Assembly (NCBI RefSeq): GCF_000447295.1
Contig: NZ_KE650771.1
Span: 1,414,730 to 1,478,729 of the forward strand
Reading direction: 5' to 3'
DNA: 64,000 bases
Source of the DNA: Fischerella sp. PCC 9431
GTDB taxonomy: Bacteria > Cyanobacteriota > Cyanobacteriia > Cyanobacteriales > Nostocaceae
A program made the translations under genes and the position numbers. This document shows, piece after piece, positions 37,239 to 47,404 of the stretch. The notes below the pieces were generated by a model. The model was not told the origin of the DNA. It did no database searches and was given only the letters and a program-made list of their open reading frames with translations. The stretch's first letter is position 1. The number at the start of each line of letters is the position of its first letter.

Positions 37239-38426
37239 ATGCCTATTCATTTTTCAGAAAAATTGTCTACTCAAACTCCTAATTCATTGATGCAGTTGAC
37301 GGTAGCGCCCGCAAAAGTGATCCGTGGCTCTCAAATATTGACAAAGGTATCTGATGAAATTAATCGTCTGGGTACTCGTCCGTTGATTGTGGCAGGAAAT
37401 CACACCCAAAAAGGCGTTCAATCTCATCTGCAACCACTTTTAGAACAGCAGCAGTTACAATTTGCTTTTGCATACTACACTCCAGATTGTAGTGAAGCGA
37501 GTCTTAAAGCTTTAAGAAAAACTGCAAAGGAACATCAAGCTGATGTCGTTATTGGTATCGGTGGTGGAAAAGCGCTGGATACAGCAAAATTGCTCGCCCA
37601 TCAGTTGCAATTGCCAGTGGTGACAATTCCAACTTCAGCAGCTACCTGCGCTGCTTGGACTGCCCTATCTAACGTGTATTCTGATCAGGGGGCTTTTTTG
37701 TATGACGTCACGTTGGATCGTTGTCCTGATTTATTGATTCTTGATTATGATTTGATTCAAACTGCACCACCACGCACTTTAGTAGCGGGAATTGGAGATG
37801 CGATCGCTAAGTGGTATGAGGCTTCAGTTAGTAGTGGACACTCCGACCAAACTTTAATTATTGCTGCGGTGCAACAAGCACGAGTTTTGCGGGATATTCT
37901 CTTCCAAAAGTCTGCTACCGCCCTCCAACAACCAGGAAGCGAAGTTTGGCAGCAAGTAGTAGATGCCACTGTTTTGTTAGCTGGGGTGATTGGTGGTGTT
38001 GGTGGCGCTCAATGTCGCACTGTCGCTGCCCATGCCGTACATAATGGTTTAACGCACATTTGCAAAAGCGGCAGTATTCATGGTGAAAAGGTCGCTTATG
38101 GAATCTTGGTGCAACTGCGTTTAGAAGAAATGATCCAAGGCAATCAACTAGCAGCCGCAGCACGGCAACAATTATTGAAGTTTTATAGCGAAATAGGACT
38201 GCCGCAAACCTTTAGTGATTTAGGATTGGACTGTGTCACTTTAGGCGAATTGCAAAAAGCTGCCGAAATTGCCCTCGCTCCTAATTCTGACATTCATCGC
38301 TTGCCATTTAAAGTCACACTAGAACAATTGATGGCCGCGATGGTTTCTACTGCTGCACCAGTAGAAAATAAAGACTCTATTCATCGTGTCTCAGCCAAAG
38401 AAATTCAGCAACAAGTTGAACACTGA
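37239..38426 (+). CDS. Iron-containing alcohol dehydrogenase family, glycerol dehydrogenase-like
   Basis: The 395-aa product has the NAD-binding loop GIGGGKALDTAK at 106-117, the PTSAATCAAWTALS segment and the metal ligands D187 (GIGDAIAKWYE), H265/H268 (AAHAVHNG) and H281 (SIHGEKVAYG). This is the glycerol dehydrogenase branch of the family, which oxidises polyols with NAD and a divalent metal. The exact substrate is unproven. Confidence 0.9.
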   Translation: MPIHFSEKLSTQTPNSLMQLTVAPAKVIRGSQILTKVSDEINRLGTRPLIVAGNHTQKGVQSHLQPLLEQQQLQFAFAYYTPDCSEASLKALRKTAKEHQADVVIGIGGGKALDTAKLLAHQLQLPVVTIPTSAATCAAWTALSNVYSDQGAFLYDVTLDRCPDLLILDYDLIQTAPPRTLVAGIGDAIAKWYEASVSSGHSDQTLIIAAVQQARVLRDILFQKSATALQQPGSEVWQQVVDATVLLAGVIGGVGGAQCRTVAAHAVHNGLTHICKSGSIHGEKVAYGILVQLRLEEMIQGNQLAAAARQQLLKFYSEIGLPQTFSDLGLDCVTLGELQKAAEIALAPNSDIHRLPFKVTLEQLMAAMVSTAAPVENKDSIHRVSAKEIQQQVEH

Positions 38427-38427
38427 A

Positions 38428-38582
38428 TGGGGGATAGGGGATTGGGGATCGGGAATCGGGACAAGGGAGATAAGGGAGACAAGGGAGCAGGGAGCAGGGA
38501 GACAAAAGAGAATGACCGATGCCCAATGCCCGATGCCCGATGCCCATTGACCATTGTACAGACGCGAGGAACATCGCGTCTC
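38428..38582. repeat. Compound short tandem repeats
   Basis: GGGATNGGG, GACAAGGGAGA, GGGAGCA and GCCCGAT units follow one another, then a small palindrome ACAGACGCGAGGAACATCGCGTCT at 38557-38580. This is ordinary intergenic repeat material for this genome. Confidence 0.65.
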
Positions 38583-38630
38583 TACTATTGACTAACCACT
38601 AAATTAACTGCATCGGGAACTACTACATCA

Positions 38631-39842
38631 ATGAACTTGCATTGGATCACTCCAGCCGAACGTATACAAAAATTACCAGCATATCCATTTGCCCGTCTGG
38701 ATGAACTCAAAAATAAGGCGCGGGAACAAGGATTGGATTTAATCGATTTGGGCATGGGCAACCCAGATGGTGCAACACCACAGCCAGTCATCGAAGCTGC
38801 TGCGAAAGCTTTGCACAATCCTAGTAATCACGGCTATCCTCCCTTTGAAGGAACTGCAAATTTCCGTCGTGCCATCACTAGTTGGTATGAACGTCGTTAT
38901 GGAGTGGTTTTAGATCCAGACAGCGAAGCTTTACCATTATTGGGTTCCAAGGAAGGATTGGCACACTTGGCACTCGCATATATCAATCCTGGTGATGTGG
39001 TATTAGTACCTTCACCCTCCTATCCAGTTCATTTTCGTGGCCCGTTAATTGCTGGGGGAAATGTCCATAGTTTGGTTCTCAAACCAGAAAATGACTGGTT
39101 AATTGATTTAGCTGCAATTCCTGATGCTGTTGCCGAAAAAGCAAAGATACTATATTTTAACTACCCCAGCAATCCTACTGCTGCCACCGCACCCCGCGAA
39201 TTCTTTGAAGAAATCGTTGCTTTTGCCAGAAAATATGAAATTCTCTTAGTACATGATTTGTGTTACGCCGAGTTAGCTTTTGATGGCTATCAACCAACTA
39301 GTTTGTTAGAAATTCCTGGTGCTAAAGATATTGGTGTGGAATTTCACACGATGTCTAAGACTTACAATATGGCAGGTTGGCGAGTTGGATTTGTGGTTGG
39401 CAATCGTCATGTCATTCAAGGTTTGCGGACACTGAAAACTAACTTGGATTACGGTATTTTTGCAGCCTTGCAAGCAGCAGCCGAAACTGCTTTACAACTA
39501 CCAGATTCTTACTTACAAGAAGTCCAAACTCGCTACCGCACCCGTCGTGATTTTCTCATTCAAGGCTTGACACAATTAGGTTGGAATATCCCCAAAACCA
39601 AGGCGACGATGTATTTGTGGGTTCCTTGTTCTGTGGGAATGAGTTCCACAGATTTTGCCTTGTGGGTACTGCAACAAACAGGTGTCGTTGTCACTCCTGG
39701 TAATGCCTTTGGTAGTGGCGGTGAGGGATATGTGCGAATTAGTTTAATTGCGGATTGCGATCGCTTAGGTGAAGTTTTGCACAGATTTCAACAAGCTAAC
39801 ATCCGTTATCAAGCCGAGGCTGCTGTCTCTAGTTCAAAATAG
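38631..39842 (+). CDS. Fold type I aminotransferase, AlaC-like
   Basis: The 403-aa product matches the AlaC/DapL2-related group: LGMGNPDGATPQPVIEA at 40-56, SKEGLAHLALAYINPGD, and the PLP lysine K243 in MSKTYNMAGWRVGF. NYPSNPTAATAP at 177-188 binds the cofactor. E. coli AlaC makes alanine from pyruvate and glutamate. Cyanobacterial copies are often labelled LL-diaminopimelate aminotransferase, but true DapL has a different N-terminus. Transamination is certain, the physiological substrate is not. Confidence 0.88.
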   Translation: MNLHWITPAERIQKLPAYPFARLDELKNKAREQGLDLIDLGMGNPDGATPQPVIEAAAKALHNPSNHGYPPFEGTANFRRAITSWYERRYGVVLDPDSEALPLLGSKEGLAHLALAYINPGDVVLVPSPSYPVHFRGPLIAGGNVHSLVLKPENDWLIDLAAIPDAVAEKAKILYFNYPSNPTAATAPREFFEEIVAFARKYEILLVHDLCYAELAFDGYQPTSLLEIPGAKDIGVEFHTMSKTYNMAGWRVGFVVGNRHVIQGLRTLKTNLDYGIFAALQAAAETALQLPDSYLQEVQTRYRTRRDFLIQGLTQLGWNIPKTKATMYLWVPCSVGMSSTDFALWVLQQTGVVVTPGNAFGSGGEGYVRISLIADCDRLGEVLHRFQQANIRYQAEAAVSSSK

Positions 39843-39874
39843 AGAAGGTGTACCCTATAACTCGCTTGTGATTA

Positions 39875-40201
39875 ATGCAAACCCCCTCTGTTATCCCCAA
39901 TACCATTATTTCTGGCTTTCACGCTTTATCCGAACCTTTACGGATTAAAGTATTAGAATTGCTACGACAACGCGAACTCTGCGTATGTGATTTGTGTGAT
40001 GCTTTGGGGGTCAGCCAATCAAAGCTATCGTTTCATCTTAAGACTCTTAAGGAAGCTGATTTGGTCCTCTCTCGTCAGGAAGGGCGTTGGATTTATTACA
40101 GTATCAATTTGCCTCAATTTGCTGTTTTAGAAGAGTACTTAGCAAATTATCGCCATTTGTACCAAATATTACCAGCCCGTTGTTGCGAAGACCAATCTTG
40201 A
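39875..40201 (+). CDS. arsR: ArsR-type arsenite-responsive repressor
   Basis: The 108-aa product has a winged helix (residues 15-85) with the arsenite-binding ELCVCDLC motif: C36, C38 and C41 in helix alpha-3. A C-terminal CC pair may add metal ligands. It represses ars genes until As(III) binds. It is first in the arsenic locus, and two candidate operators lie just downstream at 40268 and 40321, ahead of the pstS remnant and acr3. Confidence 0.93.
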   Translation: MQTPSVIPNTIISGFHALSEPLRIKVLELLRQRELCVCDLCDALGVSQSKLSFHLKTLKEADLVLSRQEGRWIYYSINLPQFAVLEEYLANYRHLYQILPARCCEDQS

Positions 40202-40267
40202 GTAAACACCAGCAGATGACATAGATAGTATAGAGTTCCCTGTTCCCTGATTTTGTAAATTTAATAA

Positions 40268-40283
40268 ATCAATTTTTTTTGAT
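40268..40283 (+). promoter_or_regulatory. Candidate ArsR operator 1
   Basis: The sequence is ATCAA-TTTTTT-TTGAT, an exact match to the ATCAA-N6-TTGAT core known for ArsR/SmtB arsenic sensors. It lies 67 bp after arsR and upstream of the genes it would control. Confidence 0.7.
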
Positions 40284-40320
40284 TGATTTTTATAAAATGT
40301 ATTCTAGTTATCAATAATAA

Positions 40321-40336
40321 ATCAACTTTTTTTGAA
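40321..40336 (+). promoter_or_regulatory. Candidate ArsR operator 2
   Basis: ATCAA-CTTTTT-TTGAA matches the same core at nine of ten positions. It is followed by a separate 7-bp inverted repeat ATGATAG/CTATCAT at 40337-40359, which ends 21 bp before the pstS remnant start and may also be regulatory. Confidence 0.6.
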
Positions 40337-40379
40337 ATGATAGAAAGTGTAACTATCATATAAGCAACGAGGAAAAACA

Positions 40380-40644
40380 ATGAGCGCGACAGGAGAGAAA
40401 TTAGTGATCGCGCTTGGGATCTTGGTATTGGCTACTAGTTGCACAACAAAATCCCAAACATCTATGCAAACTTCCCCATCGTCCAACAACAGTAGCTTCT
40501 GTGGGGTATGTACCTTTACCAGAAGAAGCTTATCACCTTGATGAAGTTCACTTTACCAGAGGTAAGGTCGGAACAGTTTTTGCAGGAGAAGCAGAGGTGA
40601 ACTTGACAATTGGAGAGTTGTTAAGAAAACAAGCCAAGTTTTAA
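40380..40644 (+). pseudogene. Remnant of a PstS/SphX-type phosphate-binding lipoprotein gene
   Basis: An intact lipoprotein signal starts at ATG 40380, with a ribosome site AACGAGGA upstream (VIALGILVLATSC, lipobox Cys 21). Its frame ends at a stop at 40539-40541 after 53 codons. In another frame, from about 40490 to 40644, the sequence reads VGYVPLPEEAYHL, then GTVFAGEAEVNLTIGELL, which is the C-terminal end of PstS-type periplasmic phosphate-binding proteins. About 300 central residues are missing. The signal-peptide end and the mature C-terminus are thus joined by a large deletion with a frame change. It sits between arsR and acr3, where intact pstS-like genes occur in other cyanobacterial arsenic loci. 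Confidence 0.82.
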
Positions 40645-40674
40645 GAATTTAATATTTTTTTGAGGGTCATACCG

Positions 40675-41829
40675 ATGGGAACAAATCGTTCGCAAACTAG
40701 TACAGTTCGCGTACAAGCTGGTAGTAATCTGAGTTTTTTTGAAAAATATCTGACTGTTTGGGTGTTTTTGTGTATTTTCATCGGCATCGCTTTGGGTAGA
40801 TTATTTCCAGGAGTGGCGATCGCACTAGACGCGATGAGTATGTATCAAGTATCGATTCCGATTGCAGTCTGTTTATTCTTCATGATGTACCCCATCATGG
40901 TGAAGATAGACTTCACCCAAGCTGCGAATGCTGTGCGCGCACCAAAACCTGTGATTCTCACCTTGGTGGTGAACTGGTTGATTAAACCATTCACGATGGT
41001 GGCTTTTGCTCAGTTTTTCTTAGGATGGTTGTTTCGTTCTTTGATTGTAGGAACAGAGATTATTCGCGGTAGTGAAGTGACATTAGCGAATTCCTACATT
41101 GCTGGCACTATTTTATTAGGAATTGCTCCTTGTACTGCAATGGTGCTGATGTGGGGCTATCTTTCCTACGGTAATCAAGGACACACCTTGGTAATGGTGG
41201 CGGTGAATTCGCTGGCGATGTTGTTTTTGTATGCACCGTTGGGTAGGTGGTTGCTAGCAGCAAATGATTTAACAGTACCTTGGCAAACAATAGTTTTGTC
41301 TGTGCTGATTTATGTCGGGCTACCCCTCATAGCAGGAATGTACAGCCGTTACTGGATTTTAAAACACAAAGGTAAAGAGTGGTTTGAAAGGAAATTTTTA
41401 AAGTATTTGACTCCGGTTGCTATTACTGCTCTATTACTTACTTTAGTGTTGCTGTTTGCGTTTAAGGGAGAATTAATTGTTAACAATCCCTTGCATATTT
41501 TGTTAATTGCTGTTCCACTGTTTATCCAAACTAATTTTATTTTCTTGATTAGTTATGTAGCAGCTTTGAAAATGAATTTATCCTATGAAGATGCTGCACC
41601 TGCTGCATTAATTGGGGCTAGCAATCATTTTGAAGTCGCGATCGCCACTGCTGTGATGTTGTTTGGTTTAAATTCGGGTGCAGCACTGGCTACAGTGGTA
41701 GGAGTTTTAATCGAAGTACCAGTAATGTTGATGCTGGTTGAATTGTGTAAGCGCACAGCAGCTTGGTTTCCACGGGAACCAGAAAAGGCAACTTTACCAG
41801 ATCCACGCTGTTTGAAAGCTTTTGAATGA
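40675..41829 (+). CDS. acr3: ACR3-family arsenite efflux transporter
   Basis: The 384-aa protein has about ten membrane segments. The catalytic Cys of ACR3 transporters is in [14 protein letters not shown], and [18 protein letters not shown] is the conserved segment near the ninth helix. It exports As(III) across the plasma membrane using the proton gradient. I chose ATG 40675 because GAGGG at 40662-40666 is correctly spaced from it; an in-frame TTG lies five codons upstream. It is in the arsR-acr3-arsC locus. Confidence 0.95.
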   Translation: MGTNRSQTSTVRVQAGSNLSFFEKYLTVWVFLCIFIGIALGRLFPGVAIALDAMSMYQVSIPIAVCLFFMMYPIMVKIDFTQAANAVRAPKPVILTLVVNWLIKPFTMVAFAQFFLGWLFRSLIVGTEIIRGSEVTLANSYIAGTILLGIAPCTAMVLMWGYLSYGNQGHTLVMVAVNSLAMLFLYAPLGRWLLAANDLTVPWQTIVLSVLIYVGLPLIAGMYSRYWILKHKGKEWFERKFLKYLTPVAITALLLTLVLLFAFKGELIVNNPLHILLIAVPLFIQTNFIFLISYVAALKMNLSYEDAAPAALIGASNHFEVAIATAVMLFGLNSGAALATVVGVLIEVPVMLMLVELCKRTAAWFPREPEKATLPDPRCLKAFE

Positions 41830-42131
41830 TGAGTTATACCAATTTGAAAAAAGAATGCGACAGATAAATTTTATTGTAGAAACGCGATTTATCGCGTCTC
41901 ATATCCAGATGATCGCGTCTCATATTCTGAATGTGTCGCAAACATTTTTTGAATCGGTATTAATTCATCAAGCGAGCGCAATCAGGAAATCACCTCACAG
42001 ACCGCCACAGCGAACGCAAGGAGAAAGCTGCTAAAGAAGCTATTCGATTAGCAAATAGTGTGTTGGAGATTAATTCTCATCAAAGCTTATAAAAGTTTTC
42101 TGTTAGTAAATCTATTCACAACCAAAAAACC
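41830..42131. other. Gap between acr3 and arsC with degraded sequence
   Basis: Two copies of a (G)ATCGCGTCTCATAT(C/T) unit lie at 41892-41928. Near 42027-42090 a short open stretch would encode KAAKEAIRLANSVLEINSHQ with no start or ribosome site. It looks like the tail of a lost gene rather than a functional one. Confidence 0.4.
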
Positions 42132-42527
42132 ATGAAAAAAATAATGTTTGTTTGCAAAAAAAATTCTCGTCGTTCTCAAATGGCAGAAGGATTTACTCGT
42201 ACATTAGGAAAAGGAAAAGTTGCTGTCACGAGTTCCGGTTTAGAAGGTTCTCATGTAGACCCAATTACAGTGCAAGTCATGTCAGAAATTGGCATTGATA
42301 TTAGTCATCAAACTTCCAAACCTCTAAGTGATTTTAATCCAGAAGATTACGATGCTGTGATTTCTTTGTGTGGCTGTGGAGTAAATTTGCCAGACGATTG
42401 GGTGATTAGAGAAGTATTTGAAGATTGGCAACTAGAAGATCCAGAAGGACAATCAATTGAAAACTTTCGCCGCGTTCGCGACCAAGTAAAAGAACGAGTC
42501 GTAAAATTAATTGCAGAACTTAGCTAA
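42132..42527 (+). CDS. arsC: Arsenate reductase, cyanobacterial hybrid type
   Basis: The 131-aa product has a low-molecular-weight phosphatase fold with the P-loop CKKNSRRSQMAEG (C8 nucleophile) and the redox pair C80/C82 in SLCGCGVNLP. It ends EDWQLEDPEGQSIENFRRVR. This is the Synechocystis-type ArsC, which reduces As(V) to As(III) using glutathione and glutaredoxin. C8, C80 and C82, the three needed there, are kept. The other P-loop cysteine of the Synechocystis enzyme is Arg here. Its product would be exported by ACR3. Confidence 0.95.
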   Translation: MKKIMFVCKKNSRRSQMAEGFTRTLGKGKVAVTSSGLEGSHVDPITVQVMSEIGIDISHQTSKPLSDFNPEDYDAVISLCGCGVNLPDDWVIREVFEDWQLEDPEGQSIENFRRVRDQVKERVVKLIAELS

Positions 42528-42645
42528 AAATCAAAAATAATAATTACTTTAAGTTTGTGGTGAAACCCAAAAGCTCACTACAAACTTTTTGTTTTCTGTC
42601 TCCAGCAAGATGTCAAAAACAAAGATTAAAAATTAATATGTTTAT

Positions 42646-43719
42646 TTGTTATATATTTTAATTTACATATTAACTGTGATTAATCAACATCAAGAAAATA
42701 TTATTAACTCATCAATTGAAAATACTTATACTACTGATAAGTATAAATTTAGTTGGTTTGACTGGTTTTGCCTATGGTATCCTCCTGGTTGGCTAATATT
42801 ATTCAACCGTCACTGGCAACATTATCATTCCGATCCTGATGGGTGGAATTGGCTAGAATACATCTTATTTTTAATTCCTTGCGGCTTTTATTTAGCAATA
42901 TTTATTCGGTGGTTGCGCTTGGGATGTAGAACACCACGGCAAGAAATCACTGAATTTGTTCCTAATTATCAACAAGCTTTTAGTAAAGAAATCCTTGCTC
43001 CTATTGTTGAAAAATACTTTCATGGCGAATTGCATCAAATTGAAAATTTACCAAATACAAAACCATTATTGATAGCCATGAATCATGCAGGAATGTGTTT
43101 TCCTTGGGATTTTTTATCCTTATGTTATTTATTAGGAAAAGAGCGAGGATGGATAATCAGAACCTTAGCTGGTGTTAGTTTATTTGATCATGCTTGGATG
43201 GTTTGGTGGTTGCCACCTGGATGGTCAAAAGTTTTAGGTGGCGTGAGAGCGGAGTTAGACGAATTTACTATAGCTTTGCAAGATAATCCAATTATTTTAT
43301 ATGCACCAGAAGGATTACGAGGCCCAAGAAAAGGCTGGCAAAAACGTTATCAATTAGAAAAATTTGATATCAGTTTTATACAGTTAAGCCAACGTTGTCA
43401 AATTCCGATTTTACCTATAATTTGCCTCGGCAATGAAAACTTACATCCTTGGACTAGTAACCTGCAAAACTTACAACGATTATTCAAATTACCATTTTTA
43501 CCTTTATCGCCTTTAATCCTGTTATTTATTCTTTTTCCTTCTATGGGGGTTTGGGCATCCAAAACTCATCTACGTTATTTTATTCAATCTTTAGAAATAA
43601 TTAACTTACAACAAAATCAGCAAAATTATTCAGATAATAAACGTGTAGTATTTTATCAACAAGCACAAGCACTACGAGAAAAAATGCAAAATCAACTCAA
43701 TAAAATTATTACCGAATAG
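42646..43719 (+). CDS. Lysophospholipid/glycerolipid acyltransferase family protein
   Basis: The PlsC-type motif appears as MNHAGMCFPWD (block I, NH-x6-D spacing) and APEGLRGPRKG (block III), with LPIICLGNENLH as block IV. A hydrophobic segment at about 70-90 should anchor it in the membrane. It would transfer an acyl group to a glycerophospholipid or similar acceptor. The start is uncertain: TTG 42646 gives the longest form, GTG 42676 is another option, and neither has a good ribosome site. It follows arsC but is not part of arsenic resistance by sequence. Confidence 0.8.
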   Translation: MLYILIYILTVINQHQENIINSSIENTYTTDKYKFSWFDWFCLWYPPGWLILFNRHWQHYHSDPDGWNWLEYILFLIPCGFYLAIFIRWLRLGCRTPRQEITEFVPNYQQAFSKEILAPIVEKYFHGELHQIENLPNTKPLLIAMNHAGMCFPWDFLSLCYLLGKERGWIIRTLAGVSLFDHAWMVWWLPPGWSKVLGGVRAELDEFTIALQDNPIILYAPEGLRGPRKGWQKRYQLEKFDISFIQLSQRCQIPILPIICLGNENLHPWTSNLQNLQRLFKLPFLPLSPLILLFILFPSMGVWASKTHLRYFIQSLEIINLQQNQQNYSDNKRVVFYQQAQALREKMQNQLNKIITE

Positions 43720-43901
43720 ATATTTGTGTTGCTCATAAGGATATATGTTTTCTATGATAACATCATCAATCAATAAGCAACCTACTGAATTAGATTAATA
43801 CACACATTTCAGTTAAAACCTTGAAATACAAACTTGTCAGAATTTTGACATAAAAATTTTATGTTTTTAGAGAGCATGTATTTTTTATGCTAATCTTGCT
43901 A

Positions 43902-43936
43902 AAATCCTACAGACTAGTAATAGGATTGTAGGATTT
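43902..43936. promoter_or_regulatory. Inverted repeat upstream of the SagB-type gene
   Basis: AAATCCTAC at 43902-43910 and GTAGGATTT at 43928-43936 form a perfect 9-bp inverted repeat with a 17-bp spacer, 60 bp before the ATG. It could be a repressor or activator site; no regulator gene is adjacent. Confidence 0.4.
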
Positions 43937-43996
43937 ATGACGAAATCATAGCGCCCAGAAATGCCAAGATTGTAGCAGAAGCATATTTAAATTCTT

Positions 43997-45532
43997 ATGC
44001 CAGAACTACGCCAATCTTCTATTGCTCAACACTACCACGAACGCACTAAGTATGACCCTCAGACTATTGCTTCTAGAAGTAAGGGGTTAGACTGGGCAAA
44101 GCAGCCAGTACCGTTTAAAGAGTATAAAATAGGTTCTAGTTTTGAACTTAAACCTTACATTCAAGATAAACTGGAAAATTTTGCTAATCAACCGCAAGCG
44201 CGATGGTGGCAAAGATTATCACGGCTTTTGTTTTGCAGCTACGGACTAACAGCTAAAATCCCTTCAATGGGAAGTGCGGTATATCTTCGTGCTGCACCTA
44301 GTGCTGGTGGGTTATATCCAGCCGAAGTATATCTGATTTCCCGTGGTACATCAGTGTTACCTCCCGGACTTTATAACTACCAGTGTCGAAATCATTCTTT
44401 GATGCATTTTTGGGAAAGTGATGTTTGGCAAGATTTACAAGAAGCTTGTTTTTGGCATCCTGCTTTAGAAAGCACCCAACTAGCTATTATTATTACTGCC
44501 GTATTTTATCGCTCCGCATGGCGTTATGAAGATAGGGCATACCGTCGGATTTTTTTAGATACGGGACATCTATTAGGTAATATCGAGCTAGCTAGTGCGA
44601 TTACTGACTATCGTCCTCACTTAATTGGTGGTTTTGTGGATGAGGCAGTAAATGAGTTACTTTATGTAGATCCTCTACAAGAAGGAGCGATCGCAGTTCT
44701 GCCTTTAGCAGATATGCTAGATATTCAGCAAAACTTACCAACATGGCGAACTGCTTTACCTTCTGCCACAGAAACTAATTATCCTAATATTCCTGATGGG
44801 GAGTTACTGCAATACTTTCACAAAGCAACCTACATCCAAGCAGGTACTACAGGAAAACTCAATTTACCTGAGATCAAACAAGAAAAATCTTTAGAGGATA
44901 AATATAATTTTCCTTTTTGTCAAAAAATTTCTACTGTCACAGTTCCAATTAACTGGGGTGAAAAGCTAATTGATTTAGAAAGTACAATGCTCAAGCGACG
45001 TTCTACCCGTGCTTATTCGGGTGGAGATTTAACTTTTGATGAATTAAAAGCTTTACTTGATTTTACTTACCAACCTCATAACTATATCGACCAAGGTTTT
45101 GATATTTCCCCAGACTACTTTGATCTAAATTTAATCGAAACATTTATTGCTGTTTCTGGGGTAAATGGATTGGAATCTGGTTGTTATTATTACGCACCCA
45201 AAGCCCAAGAATTACGCCAAATCCGCTTTAAAAATTTCCGACGCGAGTTACATTTTCTTTGTTTAGGGCAAGATTTAGGGCGAGATGCAGCAGTAGTCTT
45301 ATTTCATACAGCCGATTTGAAAGCAGCAATTACCCAGTACGGCGATCGCGTTTATCGTTACTTACACATAGATGCTGGACATTTAGGACAAAGAATTAAT
45401 TTAGCAGCTGTTCACCTTGGATTAGGCGTTAGTGGAATTGGTGGCTTCTTTGATGAGCAAGTCAATGAAGTCTTAGGTATTCCCACTGATGAAGCAGTTT
45501 TGTATGTTACTACTTTAGGACGTCCAAGGTGA
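43997..45532 (+). CDS. SagB/ThcOx-type nitroreductase-fold oxidoreductase, tandem domains
   Basis: The 511-aa product has two related FMN-binding nitroreductase-like halves. The first (about 50-250) has SAGGLYPAEVYLIS and GHLLGNIELASAI. The second (about 300-511) has MLKRRSTRAYSGGDLTF and DAGHLGQRINLAAVHLGLGV. SagB-type enzymes oxidise azolines to azoles in peptide natural products, but in cyanobacteria this double-domain form is widespread outside such clusters. No cyclodehydratase or precursor peptide is adjacent, so its substrate is open. Confidence 0.85.
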   Translation: MPELRQSSIAQHYHERTKYDPQTIASRSKGLDWAKQPVPFKEYKIGSSFELKPYIQDKLENFANQPQARWWQRLSRLLFCSYGLTAKIPSMGSAVYLRAAPSAGGLYPAEVYLISRGTSVLPPGLYNYQCRNHSLMHFWESDVWQDLQEACFWHPALESTQLAIIITAVFYRSAWRYEDRAYRRIFLDTGHLLGNIELASAITDYRPHLIGGFVDEAVNELLYVDPLQEGAIAVLPLADMLDIQQNLPTWRTALPSATETNYPNIPDGELLQYFHKATYIQAGTTGKLNLPEIKQEKSLEDKYNFPFCQKISTVTVPINWGEKLIDLESTMLKRRSTRAYSGGDLTFDELKALLDFTYQPHNYIDQGFDISPDYFDLNLIETFIAVSGVNGLESGCYYYAPKAQELRQIRFKNFRRELHFLCLGQDLGRDAAVVLFHTADLKAAITQYGDRVYRYLHIDAGHLGQRINLAAVHLGLGVSGIGGFFDEQVNEVLGIPTDEAVLYVTTLGRPR

Positions 45533-45565
45533 GCCAACATAATCAGGAGGCACAATTGTGTTGAG

Positions 45566-45721
45566 TCAAATGAGTTCCGGAATCATTTCTCGGAGCTTTT
45601 GCGTAAGAACCTCAATTGTAGAAGCTTCTATGACCAATCCTGGCACATCTTTGCTAGTTGTAACCCAAACTTCTGCTTCAGCATCCCAAAATGCTTGAAC
45701 TTTAAATGTCATTTGTTTCAT
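45566..45721 (-). CDS. DUF1902 small protein
   Basis: The frame from ATG 45719-45721 to the stop at 45566-45568 encodes 51 residues: MKQMTFKVQAFWDAEAEVWV, a DVPGLVIEA strand and a helix TQKLREMIPELI. This is a HicB-like half fold of the DUF1902 family, usually an antitoxin-type partner. Just upstream, 45722-45820, an overlapping frame encodes about 32 residues ending QKPAYREVL without a clear start, which may be the rest of a partner gene. No intact HicA-type toxin is visible. Confidence 0.7.
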   Translation of the reverse strand: MKQMTFKVQAFWDAEAEVWVTTSKDVPGLVIEASTIEVLTQKLREMIPELI

Positions 45722-45830
45722 AAAACCTCGCGGTATGCGGGCTTCTGGATGAATTTCTCAAAATTACTGCTGATATGATTCACTTCTGCGGAATGTGGGT
45801 TTAAAGTAAATTTCACTCGTTAAGGTCGTC

Positions 45831-45855
45831 AAAAAAGGCGAACACAAGGTTCGCC
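45831..45855 (-). terminator. Rho-independent terminator of chlN
   Basis: On the minus strand, GGCGAAC-CTTGT-GTTCGCC is followed directly by TTTTTT (plus-strand 45831-45836). It begins 24 bp after the chlN stop. Confidence 0.9.
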
Positions 45856-45878
45856 ACTACTAATGAATCATGATGTTG

Positions 45879-47309
<1,431 letters not shown>

Positions 47310-47404
47310 TTAAGAGTTAAGGGTCAAAAGTCAAGGGTCAATTGTCACTCGTAAATACAAAGGACAATTGACTCTAGACAAATGACAAACTCCTAACTCT
47401 GTAT

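Noticed and set aside
41822-42034. A 70-codon frame starting inside the end of acr3.
   Set aside because: It consists of repeat-derived sequence (CGCGTCTCATAT units) and overlaps the acr3 stop. No family similarity is visible.
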